From NCBI GenBank assembly GCA_903924465.1, contig CAIYBN010000008.1:62001-126000 (forward strand): a DNA stretch of 64,000 bases, read 5' to 3'. This DNA is from an uncultured Myxococcales bacterium. Its GTDB lineage: Bacteria > Myxococcota_A > UBA9042. The notes under the pieces are model-generated. The model saw only the letters and a list, made by a program, of their open reading frames with translations. It did not search any database and had not been told where the DNA came from. Below are positions 26,803 through 37,600 of the stretch, one piece after another (the first letter of the stretch is position 1; each line of letters starts with the position of its first letter). Made by a program: the position numbers and the translations under genes.

Positions 26803-27228
26803 ATGGCCAACGATTCTTTCTCCAGCAGCCCGAATCACACGGCAGAAAAGCTGGAAGGTTATCTGTTGAACGCCGGAATTGCCCATGAGCATGTGGGTGA
26901 GGGCATGTGGATCCTGCGCGACCCCAATTGGGTCGGCGCGCAGGTCATCGTGCAAAATACCGAGCCTTTGGTGATCTTTCGCGTCAAGCTGATGGACCTG
27001 CCGGCCAACTTGTCGGATGCCAAGGCCGCAGCGCTGTTTCGCCACCTGCTGGAATTGAACGCTTCCGACATGTTGCAAGGCGCTTACGCGCTGGAAGGCA
27101 ACGCGTTGGTGGCCGTGGAAGTGATGCAGTCCGAGAACCTCGACCAGAACGAGTTCCTGGCGGCCATCGATTCCTTGTCGCTGGCGATCATGGACCACCG
27201 TCAAGGCGTGCTCGCCAAGCTGGCATAG
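26803..27228 (+). CDS. small YbjN/CesT-like alpha-beta protein
   Basis: 141 residues starting at ATG 26803. The order is helix (TAEKLEGYLLNAGI), strands (WILRDPNWVGAQVIVQNTEPLVIFRVKLM), helix (AAALFRHLLELNASD), strands (GAYALEGNALVAVEVMQS) and a C-terminal helix. It matches the fold of YbjN and class I type III chaperones (CesT/SycE). No secretion system is present here, so a chaperone for a secreted effector is not implied. It precedes pspA by 30 nt in the same direction, which suggests a shared stress-related role or a partner relation with PspA; this is inference. Confidence 0.6.
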   Translation: MANDSFSSSPNHTAEKLEGYLLNAGIAHEHVGEGMWILRDPNWVGAQVIVQNTEPLVIFRVKLMDLPANLSDAKAAALFRHLLELNASDMLQGAYALEGNALVAVEVMQSENLDQNEFLAAIDSLSLAIMDHRQGVLAKLA

Positions 27229-27258
27229 CCAAACCGACCTTATTTATAGAGGCATATC

Positions 27259-28026
27259 ATGGGCTTGTTTGATCGCATTGGTCTCTTGGTTCGCTCGAAT
27301 GTCAACGCGGCTGTGTCCAAGGCGGAGGATCCGGAAAAGATCCTGGAGCAGTTGCTCATCGACATGCGCGACCAGTTCATCAAGGCCAAGGAGCAGGTCG
27401 CCGTGGCGATTGCGGACGAAAAACGCTTGCAGGCCAAGCTGATTCAGTCGCAGCAAAATGCCGCGGAATGGGAGCGCAAGGCGATGATCGCGGTGAAGGC
27501 CGGCGAGGATGGCTTGGCGCAGGAAGCGCTGGCGCGGCAGCAGTCGGAGGCGTCGCAGTCGGCGGAATGGCAGAAGCAGTGGCAGTCGCAGAAGGCGGCG
27601 ACCGAATCGCTGCGGGCGTCGCTGGTGCAGTTGAACAACAAGATCGACGAGGCCAAGCGCAAGAAGGACCTGCTGGTGGCGCGCGCCAAGCGGGCCGATG
27701 CGCAGAAGACCATCCAGAACACGATGGCGGGGCTGAACGACAATTCGGCGTTCGACACGTTTGGCCGGATGGCGGAGAAAGTGGACCAGCTGGAAGCGGA
27801 AGCCTCGGCATCCGAAGAGCTTGCGGCAGATGTGAGCGGCGCGACGCTGGACGACAAGTTCAAGAAGCTGGAGAACCAGCAGGGCCCGAGTGACGCGCTG
27901 TTGGCGTTGAAAGCCAAGATGGGCATCCTGCCCGCGCCGGTAGCCAAAGTGCTGGCCGTGGAAGATGTTGCGATCGAGGATATCCCGGTGCCGGATATCG
28001 GCGTGCCCAGCAAGACCCGGGCGTAA
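27259..28026 (+). CDS. pspA: PspA/IM30 family membrane-remodelling protein
   Basis: 255 residues, almost entirely coiled coil. The N-terminus MGLFDRIGLLVRSNVNAAVS and the following AEDPEKILEQLLIDMRDQ are the conserved PspA/Vipp1 start (amphipathic helix alpha-0 then alpha-1). Long helices rich in Lys/Glu/Gln/Ala extend to about residue 165, ending in the FDTFGRMAEKVDQLEAEA motif typical of the family. The Pro/Val-rich C-terminal ~55 residues are less conserved. ESCRT-III-like PspA binds stressed inner membrane and protects the proton motive force. AGAGG precedes the ATG. It is probably co-transcribed with the YbjN-like gene. Confidence 0.92.
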   Translation: MGLFDRIGLLVRSNVNAAVSKAEDPEKILEQLLIDMRDQFIKAKEQVAVAIADEKRLQAKLIQSQQNAAEWERKAMIAVKAGEDGLAQEALARQQSEASQSAEWQKQWQSQKAATESLRASLVQLNNKIDEAKRKKDLLVARAKRADAQKTIQNTMAGLNDNSAFDTFGRMAEKVDQLEAEASASEELAADVSGATLDDKFKKLENQQGPSDALLALKAKMGILPAPVAKVLAVEDVAIEDIPVPDIGVPSKTRA

Positions 28027-28048
28027 CCGCGATCCGCCGTTCCGCACG

Positions 28049-28065
28049 CGGTTCGGTTCGAACCG
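28049..28065 (+). terminator. 7-bp hairpin after pspA
   Basis: CGGTTCG, loop GTT, CGAACCG, 23 nt downstream of the pspA stop, with no T-run. The inner part also forms a perfect 12-bp palindrome (CGGTTCGAACCG, 28054-28065), so a protein-binding site is an alternative reading. Confidence 0.4.
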
Positions 28066-28280
28066 GCTGTTGGCGACCGCGAGGGTCGACTTTGGACCGA
28101 TTCAGAGTTTCGCCTTGAAAGGCATCCAGAATCGGTGGCCGCGAAAGATGCGGTGTGGATTTGGGCAGCAGCTGCGGTGTGTCCTGCGGACTGAGCTCCA
28201 CTTGGACGGCGCGGCCAAGTCCCAACGCGTGCCGGAGCGACAGGCAAGTAAGCTGACCCGCGGCCCGCGGTTGCAATTGG

Positions 28281-28309
28281 TTGCGAAGCCGCGACCGGTG
28301 CCGTAGTCT
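28281..28309 (+). promoter_or_regulatory. putative promoter of the lamin-tail lipoprotein gene
   Basis: TTGCGA (28281-28286), 17-nt spacer, TAGTCT (28304-28309), then a leader of about 40 nt to the ATG at 28355. Confidence 0.45.
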
Positions 28310-28354
28310 GACGTCGCTTTGCCCCATGCCCGTGTCGCGGAGAGAAATCGCCCC

Positions 28355-31300
28355 ATGATGTTACTGAATCGCTTGAATATGCTGGTGTTTTGCGCTGTAC
28401 TCGTCACCGGCTGCGGGTCGTCAACGGCGCCGGGGACCGACGACAGTGAACAGGACGTGGATCAGGGCACCGACGCAACGGACGGCGATGCGGCGACCGA
28501 TGATGGCAGCGATGCGATTCCGGAAGACGTTTCGGCCACGACCGACATCGCCAAGGACATTGCCAAGGACGTGGCGGTGAACGATGCGGCTGACACGACC
28601 GATACGCAGGATGTTGGCGACACGCAAGGTTCGGATGGGCAAAGCGATGCGGGCTGCGAATTGCTGCCCAGTTCGCTCGCTGCGGGCAGCCTGATCATCA
28701 ACGAAATGATGATTCATCCCAAAGCGGTTGGCGATTCCTTTGGCGAATGGATGGAGATCCTCAACACGACGACCAGTCCGATCCCGCTGACGGGCCTGTA
28801 CTTGAGCACGACCGATGGGCTCAGCCACACCGTGTTCGCCTGTGGCCTGATGGTGCCGCCCGGTGGCGTGGTGACGCTGTGCCGCGACGCGGACAGCAGC
28901 AAAAACGGCGGCGTGGTGTGCAACTACGAGTACGGCGACGAAATCAAATTGGCCAATGCGGCTGGCGACCTCACGCTGCGCAACGCGGTGGCCAGCGGGT
29001 CGACCGTCCAGGACACCGTCACGTGGGATGCGAGCCAATTGCCGGTCGACGGCAAGTCGTGGAGTCTCGATCCCGGTCACGCCAACGCAACAGCCAATGA
29101 CAACATCGACTTCTGGTGCAACGGCGTGAGCCCCTACGGCAGCGGCGATCTCGGCACGCCTGGGGCGCTGAACGCGGATTGCCCCAAGCCGGTCGACACC
29201 GACGGCGACGGCATCGTGGACGGCAAGGACAACTGCCCGCTGGTGGCCAATCCGGATCAGAAGGATACCGACGGCGACAAGATCGGCGACGCGTGTGACA
29301 ACTGCCCGTTGGTGGCCAACGCCGACCAGCTCGATACGGATGGCGACGGCGCCGGCGACGCCTGTGATCCGGCAATTTGCGGCGACGGCGAGCTGGATGC
29401 CAAATATCCGGGAGGCTTGCCGGGCGAGCAATGCGACGACGGCAACACGGACAATGACGACGGCTGCACCAACGACTGCAAGATCGCGCCCGTCGTGCCG
29501 GTTGAGCTGGTCATTGCTGAAATCATGGCGATTCCTTACAACGCCGACTCGCAGCCGGGCGAATGGCTGGAGCTGTACAACGGCTCGACCAAGACGCTGG
29601 ACCTGACGGGCTGGATCCTGAAGTCCGGCAAGGCTGGTCAGGTGACGCTGCCGGCGCTGACCATGGCGCCAGGGACGCGGCTCGCCTTCGGGGGCTCGAC
29701 CGACAAGCTGTACAACGGCGGTGCACAGGTCGATTGGGCGTGGCCGGTGACGTTCGGCCTGGATGACGTGGAAGATACCGTCTCGGTGCTGCACGGCACG
29801 GCGGTCATCGACGCAGTGCACTACGGCGTGCAAACGCCCACGCCGACTTCGGGCGAAGCGCTGCAGCTGGATCCAGCGCATCATGCGGTTGAGTTCAATG
29901 ATTTCGCGAAGTATTGGTGCCAGGCGGATCAGCCGATCAACGACGCGGATCCGACGTCCAGCGATTTGGGCACGCCGGACAAGGCCAATTCGACCTGCAT
30001 TCCGGTGGGCAAGGACAAGGACGGCGACGGCACCAAGAATGAGACGGACAACTGCCCGTTTGACAGCAACGTTGGGCAAAAGGACACGGACGGCGACGGT
30101 TTGGGCGACGTTTGTGACAATTGCCCGGGCGTGGCCAATCCCACACAAGCGGATGGCGATCACGACGGCATCGGCGACGTTTGCGACAACTGTCCGCTGA
30201 TTGCGAATCCCGACCAGAGCGACAGCAATGGCAACGGCTATGGCGATTTTTGCGACGCACCGACGTGCGGCAACGGCAAGCTCGACGTGTACGAAGTGTG
30301 CGACGACGGCAACAAGCTCTCGGGCGACGGCTGTTCGGCGACCTGCCAGGTCGAGTCGTTCAGCGCCGGACAAATCCTCATCACCGAGTTCATGGTCAAG
30401 CCCATGGCCGTCACGGACAGCTTGGGCGAGTGGGTTGAGCTATTCAACAACACCGACCATCCCATCGACATCAGCGGCTGGAACCTGCACGACGACTTGA
30501 CGCAGAAGCATTTCATCTCGCCCGGCGTGCCGTTTGTCGTGCCGGCGCAAGGCTTTCGCGTGCTGGGTATCAACGGCGACAAGACCAAGAACGGCGGCGT
30601 GCCGGTCGACTACGTCTACACCGATTTCACCTTGGCCAACCTGGCGGACGCGATTGATCTGGACTGGAACGGCTTGATGATCGACGACGTGAAATACGTC
30701 AAGCAGACGCCAAGCGTCCCCGGTTTTGACATCCAGGACGGCAAGTCCTTGTCGCTCGACCCGACGCATTTCAACGCGACGGACAACGATCTGGCGACGA
30801 GCTACTGTCCCGGCAAGTTCAAATGGTCAGGCAGCGCGGGCGATTTTGGCACGCCGGGCAAGCTGAACACCACGTGCAAGAACATGTGTCTCGACGCCGG
30901 TGGCGGCAATGTCGCGGACGGCACGGCGTGCGATGACGTGACGACCGAATGGTGCCAAGCGGGCGTGTGCGTGATCAAGCCGTACTGCGGCGACAAGATC
31001 GTCCAGTTGAGCCTGGGCGAGCAGTGCGACGACGGCAACGACAAGAATGGCGACGGCTGCGACGCGCAGTGCCACATCGAGATCAAGCCGACGCCGGATG
31101 GCACGCTGATCATCACGGAAATCGAAGTGAATCCGGACGCGGTGTCCGATGAAGACGGCGAGTGGCTGGAGCTGTACAACCCGACGAGCAAGCCAATTGA
31201 CTTGGCTGGCTGGAAGCTGAGCGACACGACCGGCGACTTGCATGTGATCACGGCGGCGTGCGGCGACGGCCTGACGGAAGGCGCGGAGGAGTGCGACGAT

Positions 31301-32545
31301 CACAACCTGAAGGACGGCGATGGCTGCGACGCGACTTGCCACGTCGAAGGCACCTGCACGCTGCTGCAGCTGAACGGCGCGACCAGCGTGGTCACAGTGA
31401 CGCCGAAGACCACCTTGCCGTTTGGCGACAAATTGACCGCGCACGGCTGGTTTCTGCTGGATGCGCTGTATGGCGCGGGCACCTGCCCGACCGCGACCGG
31501 CACTTCCGCGTGCAGTGACTTGTTCAGCTTTGGCGTAGCCGGCGACGCATCCTTTGGCGCGCGAGTCCAGGATGGCAAGCTGCGCGCGTTTGTCGGCCCG
31601 GCGGTCTTCGACTTGGCTGATGCCGCGACGGGACAGTGGTTTCACCTCGCGCTGACGTACGACAAAGGCAAACTGGTCGCGCTGCTCAACGGCACCGTTG
31701 TGCTGCAAGTGTCCGTCGCGGGCTGGCCTACCGGGCAGAACGCCGCGGTGCTGACGATGGGCGGCGCACAAGAGGCGGGCACGAGCAACCTGCTGCATCA
31801 GCTGAAGGGCAGCGTCGCGAGCTTCCAGGTTTCCGCGTTGTTTGGCGCCGCGATGATCCGGCCGATCGGCCCGCAGGTGAAATGGTCGGCGCCGTGGAAG
31901 GGCGACCTGGTGTCCATCCAAGTGGACGACGGCAGCGGCACCACGCCTGTCGACGCGAAAGGCAACGCCGTGACCGCGATCGATGGCACCTGGAGCACGG
32001 CCAACGGTCCGTATTGCAAGGACGTGAATGGCTTTGTCGGCGGCAATTCGGCCAAGACGCCGGGTGGCAGCGCGCTGACGATCCCGCCGGGCGGCTATGC
32101 CGTCATTGGCCAGCGGATCGATCTGACGCTCAACAACGACGTCAACGTGCTCTACGGCATGGCCGACAACCCCGCAGGTAGCGGCTTTTCGCTCAGCAAC
32201 GGCGGTGACGAGGTCATCCTCAGCAATCCGGCGGCGACGATGATCGACACCGTCGTGTACGATTTCACCTTCCCGTATGGCAACGGCTACGCGATGATGC
32301 TGGTCGGCAGTTGTTACGACACGACTGCCAACGACGCGGCAACCTGTTGGCAGGCTGCGTCCAGCGGCGCGTGCGCGTACGGCGCATACGACGCGTTTGC
32401 GGGCAGCACCTACGCCAAATGTGGCGTTGGATTGCCTGCCTGCATGGCGACTGAAGTCTGCCAGGACGACGGCTTCGGCGTTCTGGTCTGCCACTTGAAG
32501 GATCGCGGAACCCCTGGTGCCATCAACGTCTGCCCCGGGCAGTGA
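28355..32545 (+). CDS. multi-module surface lipoprotein: lamin-tail, thrombospondin-3, DUF4215 and LamG-like domains
   Basis: 1396 residues. Lipobox LVTGC, then a long acidic linker (about 20-105). Four lamin-tail (LTD) domains begin near residues 112 (LIINEMM), 385 (LVIAEIM), 673 (ILITEFM) and 917 (LIITEIE). Thrombospondin type-3 calcium repeats ([15 protein letters not shown] and similar) lie near 285-345 and 545-630. DUF4215-type CDDGN-x-DGC motifs are near 350, 640, 880 and 970. The fourth LTD appears interrupted between residues ~965 and ~1220 by a DUF4215 unit plus a LamG/concanavalin-like domain ([21 protein letters not shown]). Likely an exposed, calcium-dependent adhesive or scaffold protein. 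The start 28355 is chosen for the lipoprotein signal and GGAGAG upstream. Confidence 0.85.
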   Translation: MMLLNRLNMLVFCAVLVTGCGSSTAPGTDDSEQDVDQGTDATDGDAATDDGSDAIPEDVSATTDIAKDIAKDVAVNDAADTTDTQDVGDTQGSDGQSDAGCELLPSSLAAGSLIINEMMIHPKAVGDSFGEWMEILNTTTSPIPLTGLYLSTTDGLSHTVFACGLMVPPGGVVTLCRDADSSKNGGVVCNYEYGDEIKLANAAGDLTLRNAVASGSTVQDTVTWDASQLPVDGKSWSLDPGHANATANDNIDFWCNGVSPYGSGDLGTPGALNADCPKPVDTDGDGIVDGKDNCPLVANPDQKDTDGDKIGDACDNCPLVANADQLDTDGDGAGDACDPAICGDGELDAKYPGGLPGEQCDDGNTDNDDGCTNDCKIAPVVPVELVIAEIMAIPYNADSQPGEWLELYNGSTKTLDLTGWILKSGKAGQVTLPALTMAPGTRLAFGGSTDKLYNGGAQVDWAWPVTFGLDDVEDTVSVLHGTAVIDAVHYGVQTPTPTSGEALQLDPAHHAVEFNDFAKYWCQADQPINDADPTSSDLGTPDKANSTCIPVGKDKDGDGTKNETDNCPFDSNVGQKDTDGDGLGDVCDNCPGVANPTQADGDHDGIGDVCDNCPLIANPDQSDSNGNGYGDFCDAPTCGNGKLDVYEVCDDGNKLSGDGCSATCQVESFSAGQILITEFMVKPMAVTDSLGEWVELFNNTDHPIDISGWNLHDDLTQKHFISPGVPFVVPAQGFRVLGINGDKTKNGGVPVDYVYTDFTLANLADAIDLDWNGLMIDDVKYVKQTPSVPGFDIQDGKSLSLDPTHFNATDNDLATSYCPGKFKWSGSAGDFGTPGKLNTTCKNMCLDAGGGNVADGTACDDVTTEWCQAGVCVIKPYCGDKIVQLSLGEQCDDGNDKNGDGCDAQCHIEIKPTPDGTLIITEIEVNPDAVSDEDGEWLELYNPTSKPIDLAGWKLSDTTGDLHVITAACGDGLTEGAEECDDHNLKDGDGCDATCHVEGTCTLLQLNGATSVVTVTPKTTLPFGDKLTAHGWFLLDALYGAGTCPTATGTSACSDLFSFGVAGDASFGARVQDGKLRAFVGPAVFDLADAATGQWFHLALTYDKGKLVALLNGTVVLQVSVAGWPTGQNAAVLTMGGAQEAGTSNLLHQLKGSVASFQVSALFGAAMIRPIGPQVKWSAPWKGDLVSIQVDDGSGTTPVDAKGNAVTAIDGTWSTANGPYCKDVNGFVGGNSAKTPGGSALTIPPGGYAVIGQRIDLTLNNDVNVLYGMADNPAGSGFSLSNGGDEVILSNPAATMIDTVVYDFTFPYGNGYAMMLVGSCYDTTANDAATCWQAASSGACAYGAYDAFAGSTYAKCGVGLPACMATEVCQDDGFGVLVCHLKDRGTPGAINVCPGQ

Positions 32546-32583
32546 CGGCGGCCAAAGGCCAGAACGCATCCCTGGAGTCTGAG

Positions 32584-33579
32584 ATGTCCCACAACGCATT
32601 GGCCACGATGGACTCGCCCACGGATTTGGCGATGGTCGCGCGTGATCCACTGCTGGATGTGCTGGCTGACGCCCTGATCGCCCAGGGGATTCGTGTCCAG
32701 CGCCCGCCGCCGCAGGAGTGCGCTTGGCAAGCGTTTCTTCAGGGCGCGGTCCTGTGTGTGCTGGCGCCGACGGCCACGGAGACGCCGGCGCAAGTCTGGC
32801 AGTCGCTGGCCGATCGGGCCGCGCAGTTGTTGCCGATTTCTGTGGCCGCGCTGCCGGAATCGCGCCGCGACGAACAAGGCGATTGGCTCGCGGCGGGCTT
32901 TGACGACGTCGTCGTCGGCACCTTTGACGCGCAGGAACGGGCGCTGCGGCTGCACGGGCGGATGCGGTCTCGCGGCGTGCGGCACTCGCTGGCATCGCGC
33001 GACCCGCTGACCGGCCTGCCTACGCAACAGGTCTTCTTCTCGCGCCTCGATCCGACGATTCGCCTCTCGTCGCGGGCCAACATGCCGATGGCGGTTGCGG
33101 TCGTTGACATGGACGGCTTCATTGCTATCGAGCGCGACAAAGGTCGCGAGGTGGCGCGCGCGCTGCTCATCGACATGTCAGAACACCTGCTGGCGACGTT
33201 GCGGCGGTCCGACACCGTGGCGCGGCTGGGCGACGATCGTTTCGGCCTGATCCTGAATCACATCACGCCGTTTGAGGCGAGGCGACTGCTGTACAAGTTG
33301 TGGCGCAGCTTGGGTCTCCGGCCGGAGACCTTGGAGCGCCTCGGTGAAACCGCCAACCGGGTCACATTCACAGCCGGCGTGGCGACGTTTCCGGGCGATT
33401 CGAGCGATGGCCAGGAGCTGTTCACCCGCGCCGAGATCGCGCTGGACGTGGCGCGCACGACAGGCCATCGCCGCGTGCTACTTTACTCTGAGACGTGTGG
33501 GGATTCCGGAATGGCCACACACGGAACGGACTTGCGCTACCACCGCGTGCAATCCGGTGGTCGTGATGAGCCGGAATGA
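32584..33579 (+). CDS. degenerate GGDEF-domain protein
   Basis: 331 residues. The ATG at 32584 has GGAG 7 nt upstream; an in-frame GTG at 32542 overlaps the preceding stop. Residues ~15-130 are an unassigned, receiver-like alpha/beta region. The GGDEF fold begins at DPLTGLPTQQVFF, continues with VDMDGFIAIERDKGREVA (counterpart of DxDxFKxxND...G) and reaches RLGDDRFGLI, where the catalytic signature GGDEF reads GDDRF. Ser/Thr-rich and C-terminal parts follow. Loss of the second Gly and the Glu makes diguanylate cyclase activity unlikely. It may bind GTP or c-di-GMP, or act as a protein-interaction domain. No EAL domain is present. Confidence 0.75.
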   Translation: MSHNALATMDSPTDLAMVARDPLLDVLADALIAQGIRVQRPPPQECAWQAFLQGAVLCVLAPTATETPAQVWQSLADRAAQLLPISVAALPESRRDEQGDWLAAGFDDVVVGTFDAQERALRLHGRMRSRGVRHSLASRDPLTGLPTQQVFFSRLDPTIRLSSRANMPMAVAVVDMDGFIAIERDKGREVARALLIDMSEHLLATLRRSDTVARLGDDRFGLILNHITPFEARRLLYKLWRSLGLRPETLERLGETANRVTFTAGVATFPGDSSDGQELFTRAEIALDVARTTGHRRVLLYSETCGDSGMATHGTDLRYHRVQSGGRDEPE

Positions 33580-33948
33580 TTTCGCGTGACGATTCCGTGA
33601 AGCGCCGCGGGGAAAAACGCACGATGGAAGGGCTTTGACAAAATATCACCAACGGAAGGCTGGACGAATTGATGGCATTGATCCATAACGCGGGCGCGAC
33701 GGGCCAATTGCGGGTACGTCAGGCCTTGGAATTTTCCAGTCTAGCTGCTACGACCCGAGGTTCGTTCACCCTGTGAGCGATTCGGCGGACGGGTAAGTCC
33801 GCAAATGGGTTGTTTCTCTTGTCGTCTCTGAGCGAAATCTTCGCGTGAATGGGGTATCACCCCGCAGAATGGGAGACGCGTTTTGCGAACTTGCAGTCAG
33901 CCCGTGCCGGGAAGCCACCGCAGCGCGGTGCGAAGGAACGCACAGACA
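33580..33948 (+). other. 369-bp region upstream of the act operon
   Basis: Non-coding by my reading; the one open frame into it is out of phase with actA. It holds a weak promoter-like pair (33726-33754), a TTGACA at 33635-33640 without a matching -10, and two small hairpins: GCGAA/TTCGC at 33832-33844 and GGGG/CCCC around 33852-33864. They suggest a long structured leader, but I could not match it to a known riboswitch. Confidence 0.45.
33726..33754 (+). promoter_or_regulatory. weak candidate promoter of the act operon
   Basis: TTGGAA (33726-33731), 17-nt spacer, TACGAC (33749-33754). Matches are only 4/6 and 3/6. It would give a ~190-nt leader. Confidence 0.25.
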
Positions 33949-34545
33949 ATGAACCTACGAGCTATGACCCCGCGACTTCTTCGTTTCCTGCCCGCGCTGG
34001 TGATCATCACCGCGCTGTCCGGCTGCGACTACACCGACGTGACCGTGCCGACGTACCAGAAGGGCTACAAGCCGGTGCAGCCGATCTCGTTCTCCCACAA
34101 GCTGCACGCGGGCGACCTCCAGATGGAGTGCCAGTACTGCCACTTTGGCGCCGCCGAGAGCCGCAACGGCTCGATCCCGCCGGTCAACGTCTGCATGAAC
34201 TGCCACAAGACCGTCAAGCCGGACTCGCCGCAGATCAAGAAGATCGCCGAGGCTTACGACAAGGGCACCTCGATCGCGTGGGTGAAAGTCCACAACTTGC
34301 CGGATTTCGTGAGTTTCAACCACAGCCGACACGTTGGCCGTGGCTTGGCGTGCCAGACCTGCCATGGTCCGGTGCAGGAGATGCCGGAGGTGTACCAGTT
34401 CAGTTCACTGGCGATGGGCTGGTGTGTGAACTGCCACCGCCAATACAGTGAAAAAGACAGCGCTCAGTTCGGCCAGACGCCGCCTGAGCAGTTCAAGGAC
34501 CTGCATCTCAAGCCCTCGACGGACTGTGCGGTTTGCCACCACTGA
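33949..34545 (+). CDS. actA: alternative complex III subunit ActA, pentaheme cytochrome c lipoprotein
   Basis: 198 residues from the ATG at 33949 (AAGGA upstream). The lipobox LSGC anchors it. Five CxxCH haem motifs are present: CQYCH, CMNCH, CQTCH, CVNCH and CAVCH, the last at the C-terminus. The 'FSHKLHAG' and 'FNHSRHVG' segments supply distal histidines, as in class III-type multihaem cytochromes. In alternative complex III, ActA relays electrons from the iron-sulfur subunit to ActE or an external acceptor on the periplasmic side. First gene of the act operon; actB follows 72 nt later. A second ATG at 33964 is possible. Confidence 0.92.
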   Translation: MNLRAMTPRLLRFLPALVIITALSGCDYTDVTVPTYQKGYKPVQPISFSHKLHAGDLQMECQYCHFGAAESRNGSIPPVNVCMNCHKTVKPDSPQIKKIAEAYDKGTSIAWVKVHNLPDFVSFNHSRHVGRGLACQTCHGPVQEMPEVYQFSSLAMGWCVNCHRQYSEKDSAQFGQTPPEQFKDLHLKPSTDCAVCHH

Positions 34546-34617
34546 TCGGGTGACACCGCGCCGCACCAACCACCGCTTTTTCGCCGAAGCAGGCACCCAG
34601 TTCTGGAGGTTCTTTCG

Positions 34618-37600
34618 ATGGACCGCAATCGCGACCACGCAGCCGACAACCACGAGACCAGCCACAAGGCTGTTGCCTCGCTGGCCATTTCCAACGCCCT
34701 CTCGGCCACGCAGAAGAACGTCAAAAAGCGGCGTTTTGTCAGCGTGGAAGAGCTCATGCGCGACGCTTCTGTGGAAGCGCTGCGCGAGCAGGAACTGGGC
34801 CAGGTGCCCGTCGTCGGTGACGGCAGCGAGCTGCAACGCCGCGATTTCATGAAAGTGGTCGGCGCGACTTTTGCCGCCGCCAGCGTGAGCGCGTGCGCGC
34901 GTTTGCCTGAGCGCTATGCGCGACCGTACGTGCAAAAGCCGGAGGAGACGACGCCGGGCCGGGCCTCCTGGTACGCCACGGCGTGTCGGACCTGTTCGGC
35001 GGGCTGCGGCTTGTTGGTCAAGAGCCGCGATGGCCGGCCGATCAAGGTGGAAGGCAACGCGGAGCACCCGGTGAGCCGCGGCGGTGTGTGTGCGGCGGGT
35101 CAGGCAGGCGTGCTGGACCTGTACGACGGTGATCGCCTGCGCGGGCCGACCGTCGCGGGTGCGCCGGTGAAGTGGGATGCCCTGGATGCGGAAGTAGCCA
35201 AGCAGTTGGCGCCGTACGCGACGAACGGCAAGGCGTTGGCGATCGTGACGCCGACCGCGAGTGGTCCGGCCAGCCGTGCGGCGATTGCCGCGCTGCAGAA
35301 GAAGTTTCCCGGCGCGCGCCACGTGGTCTACGAAGCAGAAGACATCGGTGCGATCGCGGCGGCCCACGCCTTGACGCACAGCAAGAAGGCTGTTCCGGGC
35401 CTGCATTTTGACCGCGCCGAGTTGGTCATCTCATTTGGCGCCGACTATCTCGGCACGTGGCTGCAGCCGGCGGCGTTCACCAAGCAGTGGTCGACGACCC
35501 GCGCGGTGTCGCTCGACAAGAAGACGATGTCCCGCACGGTGCAAATTGAGACGCGCTTGTCGCTGACCGGCTCGAATGCCGACGAGCGCTTGCGCATCCT
35601 GCCGAGCGAGCAGCGCAACCTGGTGCTGGCCCTGGCGGCAAAGATCGCGGCGGCGACCGGCGTCGATCTGGGCGTGACGGCGAGCGCGGGCGACAAGTCC
35701 GCGGTCATCGACAAGCTGGCCAAGGAACTGCTGGCGAACAAGGGCAAGTCGCTGGTTGTGACGGATGCCGAGGATCTCGCCGTGCAGGGCGCCGTGGCGT
35801 TCATCAACGAGCAGCTGGGCAACTACGGCAAAACGCTGGATTTGAACTCGCACTTGCAGTCGAACGGTGCGGATGCGGCGGCGATCGACAAGCTGCTGGC
35901 GGACGTGAAGTCCGGCGCGGTGACGGGTCTGATTCTGGCCGGCGTCAATCCGGTGTACGACAGCGTGACGCCGGGTGCCTGGGCCGATGCGATCAAGAAA
36001 GCGACCGTGTCGATCGCGCTCTCGCAGCGGGCCGATGAGACCGCCAAGCTGTGCAAGCTCGTCGCGGCGAGCAACCACGCGCTGGAGTCCTGGGGCGACC
36101 TGGAGACGGTGACGGGCACGCTGACGGTGCAGCAGCCGCTGGTGAATCCGCTGTTTGACACGCGGCAGGTGGAAGATTCCCTGCTGCTGTGGGCGGGCGT
36201 GCAGGTGGCTGGCAAGCCGGCGACGTTCCTGCCGTTCCTGCAGGAGACGTGGCAGCAGCAGGTCGCGATCCGCGCGGGCAAGCCGGTGGATTTCATCAAG
36301 TTCTGGGACAAGTCGGTGCATGACGGCTACGTGGTCGTGGGCCGCGAGCTGGTGGTGCTGCCCGGTGGTCCGGCGGAAATTGCGCCGCCGCAGGATAGGA
36401 AGCGCGATGCCGATCCCAACATGCTGGATTTGTTACCTGCCGTCGCTGGCGCTGCCGATGCCTCGCCGGTGGCCGCGCCGCACGACGTCTCGCCGGTTGG
36501 CCTGCCCGTGGCAGTGACGCCGGAAGCGAAGCTGGAAGCGCCGCCGCCGCCGCTGTACACGCTGGATGGCGTCAAGAAAGCGCTCGCGACGCCTGCGGGC
36601 AAAATCGCGGGTGACGGCAAGTTCGAGCTGCTGCTGTTCCCAACGGTCGCGCTGCGCAACGGTCAACAGGCCAACAATCCGTTCCTGCACGAGATGCCGG
36701 ATCCGATCACGAAATCGACCTGGGGCAACTACGCGTGTCTCTCGCCCAAGACGGCGGCAGCGATGGGCGTGGGCTCAAGCGACGTCGTGGCGATCAAGGC
36801 CGGCGGTGTGACGGTCGAATTGCCCGTGGTGCTGAGCCCGGGTCTGCACGACAACGCCGTGGCGTTGCCGCTGGGCTTTGGCCGCACGGCAGCGGGCAAG
36901 ATTGGCGACGGCCTGGGCAAGGACGTGCGGGTGCTGGCACCGCAGGGTGGCGCGGTCAAAGCCGACGTGACCAAGACGGGCGCGGTCGACCCGGTGGCGT
37001 TCAGTCAGGTGCACCACAGCTACGAGCACCGCGACAGCGTGCGCGAGACGAGCTTTGACGAATGGGCGGAGGATCCGAAAGCCGGCAACGAGACGCTCGA
37101 AGAATCGATGCACGATCCGGGCAAGAGGGACAAGCGCATCACGCGATCGATCTGGAACCGCCACGAATACCCCGGCCACAAGTGGGGCATGGCGATCGAC
37201 CTGAACAAGTGCACGGGCTGCGGCGCGTGCGTGGTCAGCTGCAACATCGAGAACAACGTCCCGGTCGTCGGCAAGTCGGAAGTGCTGCTGCGCCGCGAAA
37301 TGCATTGGATGCGCATTGACCGCTATTTCAGCGAGCGCGGCCCGGCGCCGATCGATGGCCAGGACTGGGATTCGACCAAGGACGACCTGCTGGCGCTGGC
37401 CGACAATCCGGAAGTCGTGCACATGCCGATGCTCTGCCAGCAGTGCGACAACGCGCCGTGCGAAACGGTGTGCCCGGTGCTGGCGACGGTCCATTCGTCA
37501 GAAGGCCTGAACAGCCAGGCGTACAACCGCTGCATCGGCACCCGGTACTGCGCCAACAACTGCCCGTACAAGGTGCGCCGTTTCAACTGGTTCAACTATC

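Larger units (their letters stand above)
28027..28354 (+). other. 328-bp intergenic region between pspA and the lamin-tail lipoprotein
   Basis: It contains a hairpin shortly after the pspA stop (28049-28065) and a promoter-like pair (28281-28309) for the downstream gene. No conserved small ORF or structured RNA was recognised in the middle part (28070-28280). Confidence 0.55.

Noticed and set aside
26803-27228. Type III secretion chaperone
   Set aside because: The fold resembles CesT, but no type III genes are nearby and the same fold occurs in YbjN-like proteins; its place before pspA favours another role.
33850-33948. Cobalamin or c-di-GMP riboswitch in the act leader
   Set aside because: Short similarities (GGGAAGCCACCG, GCACAGACA) do not extend to the conserved cores of either class.
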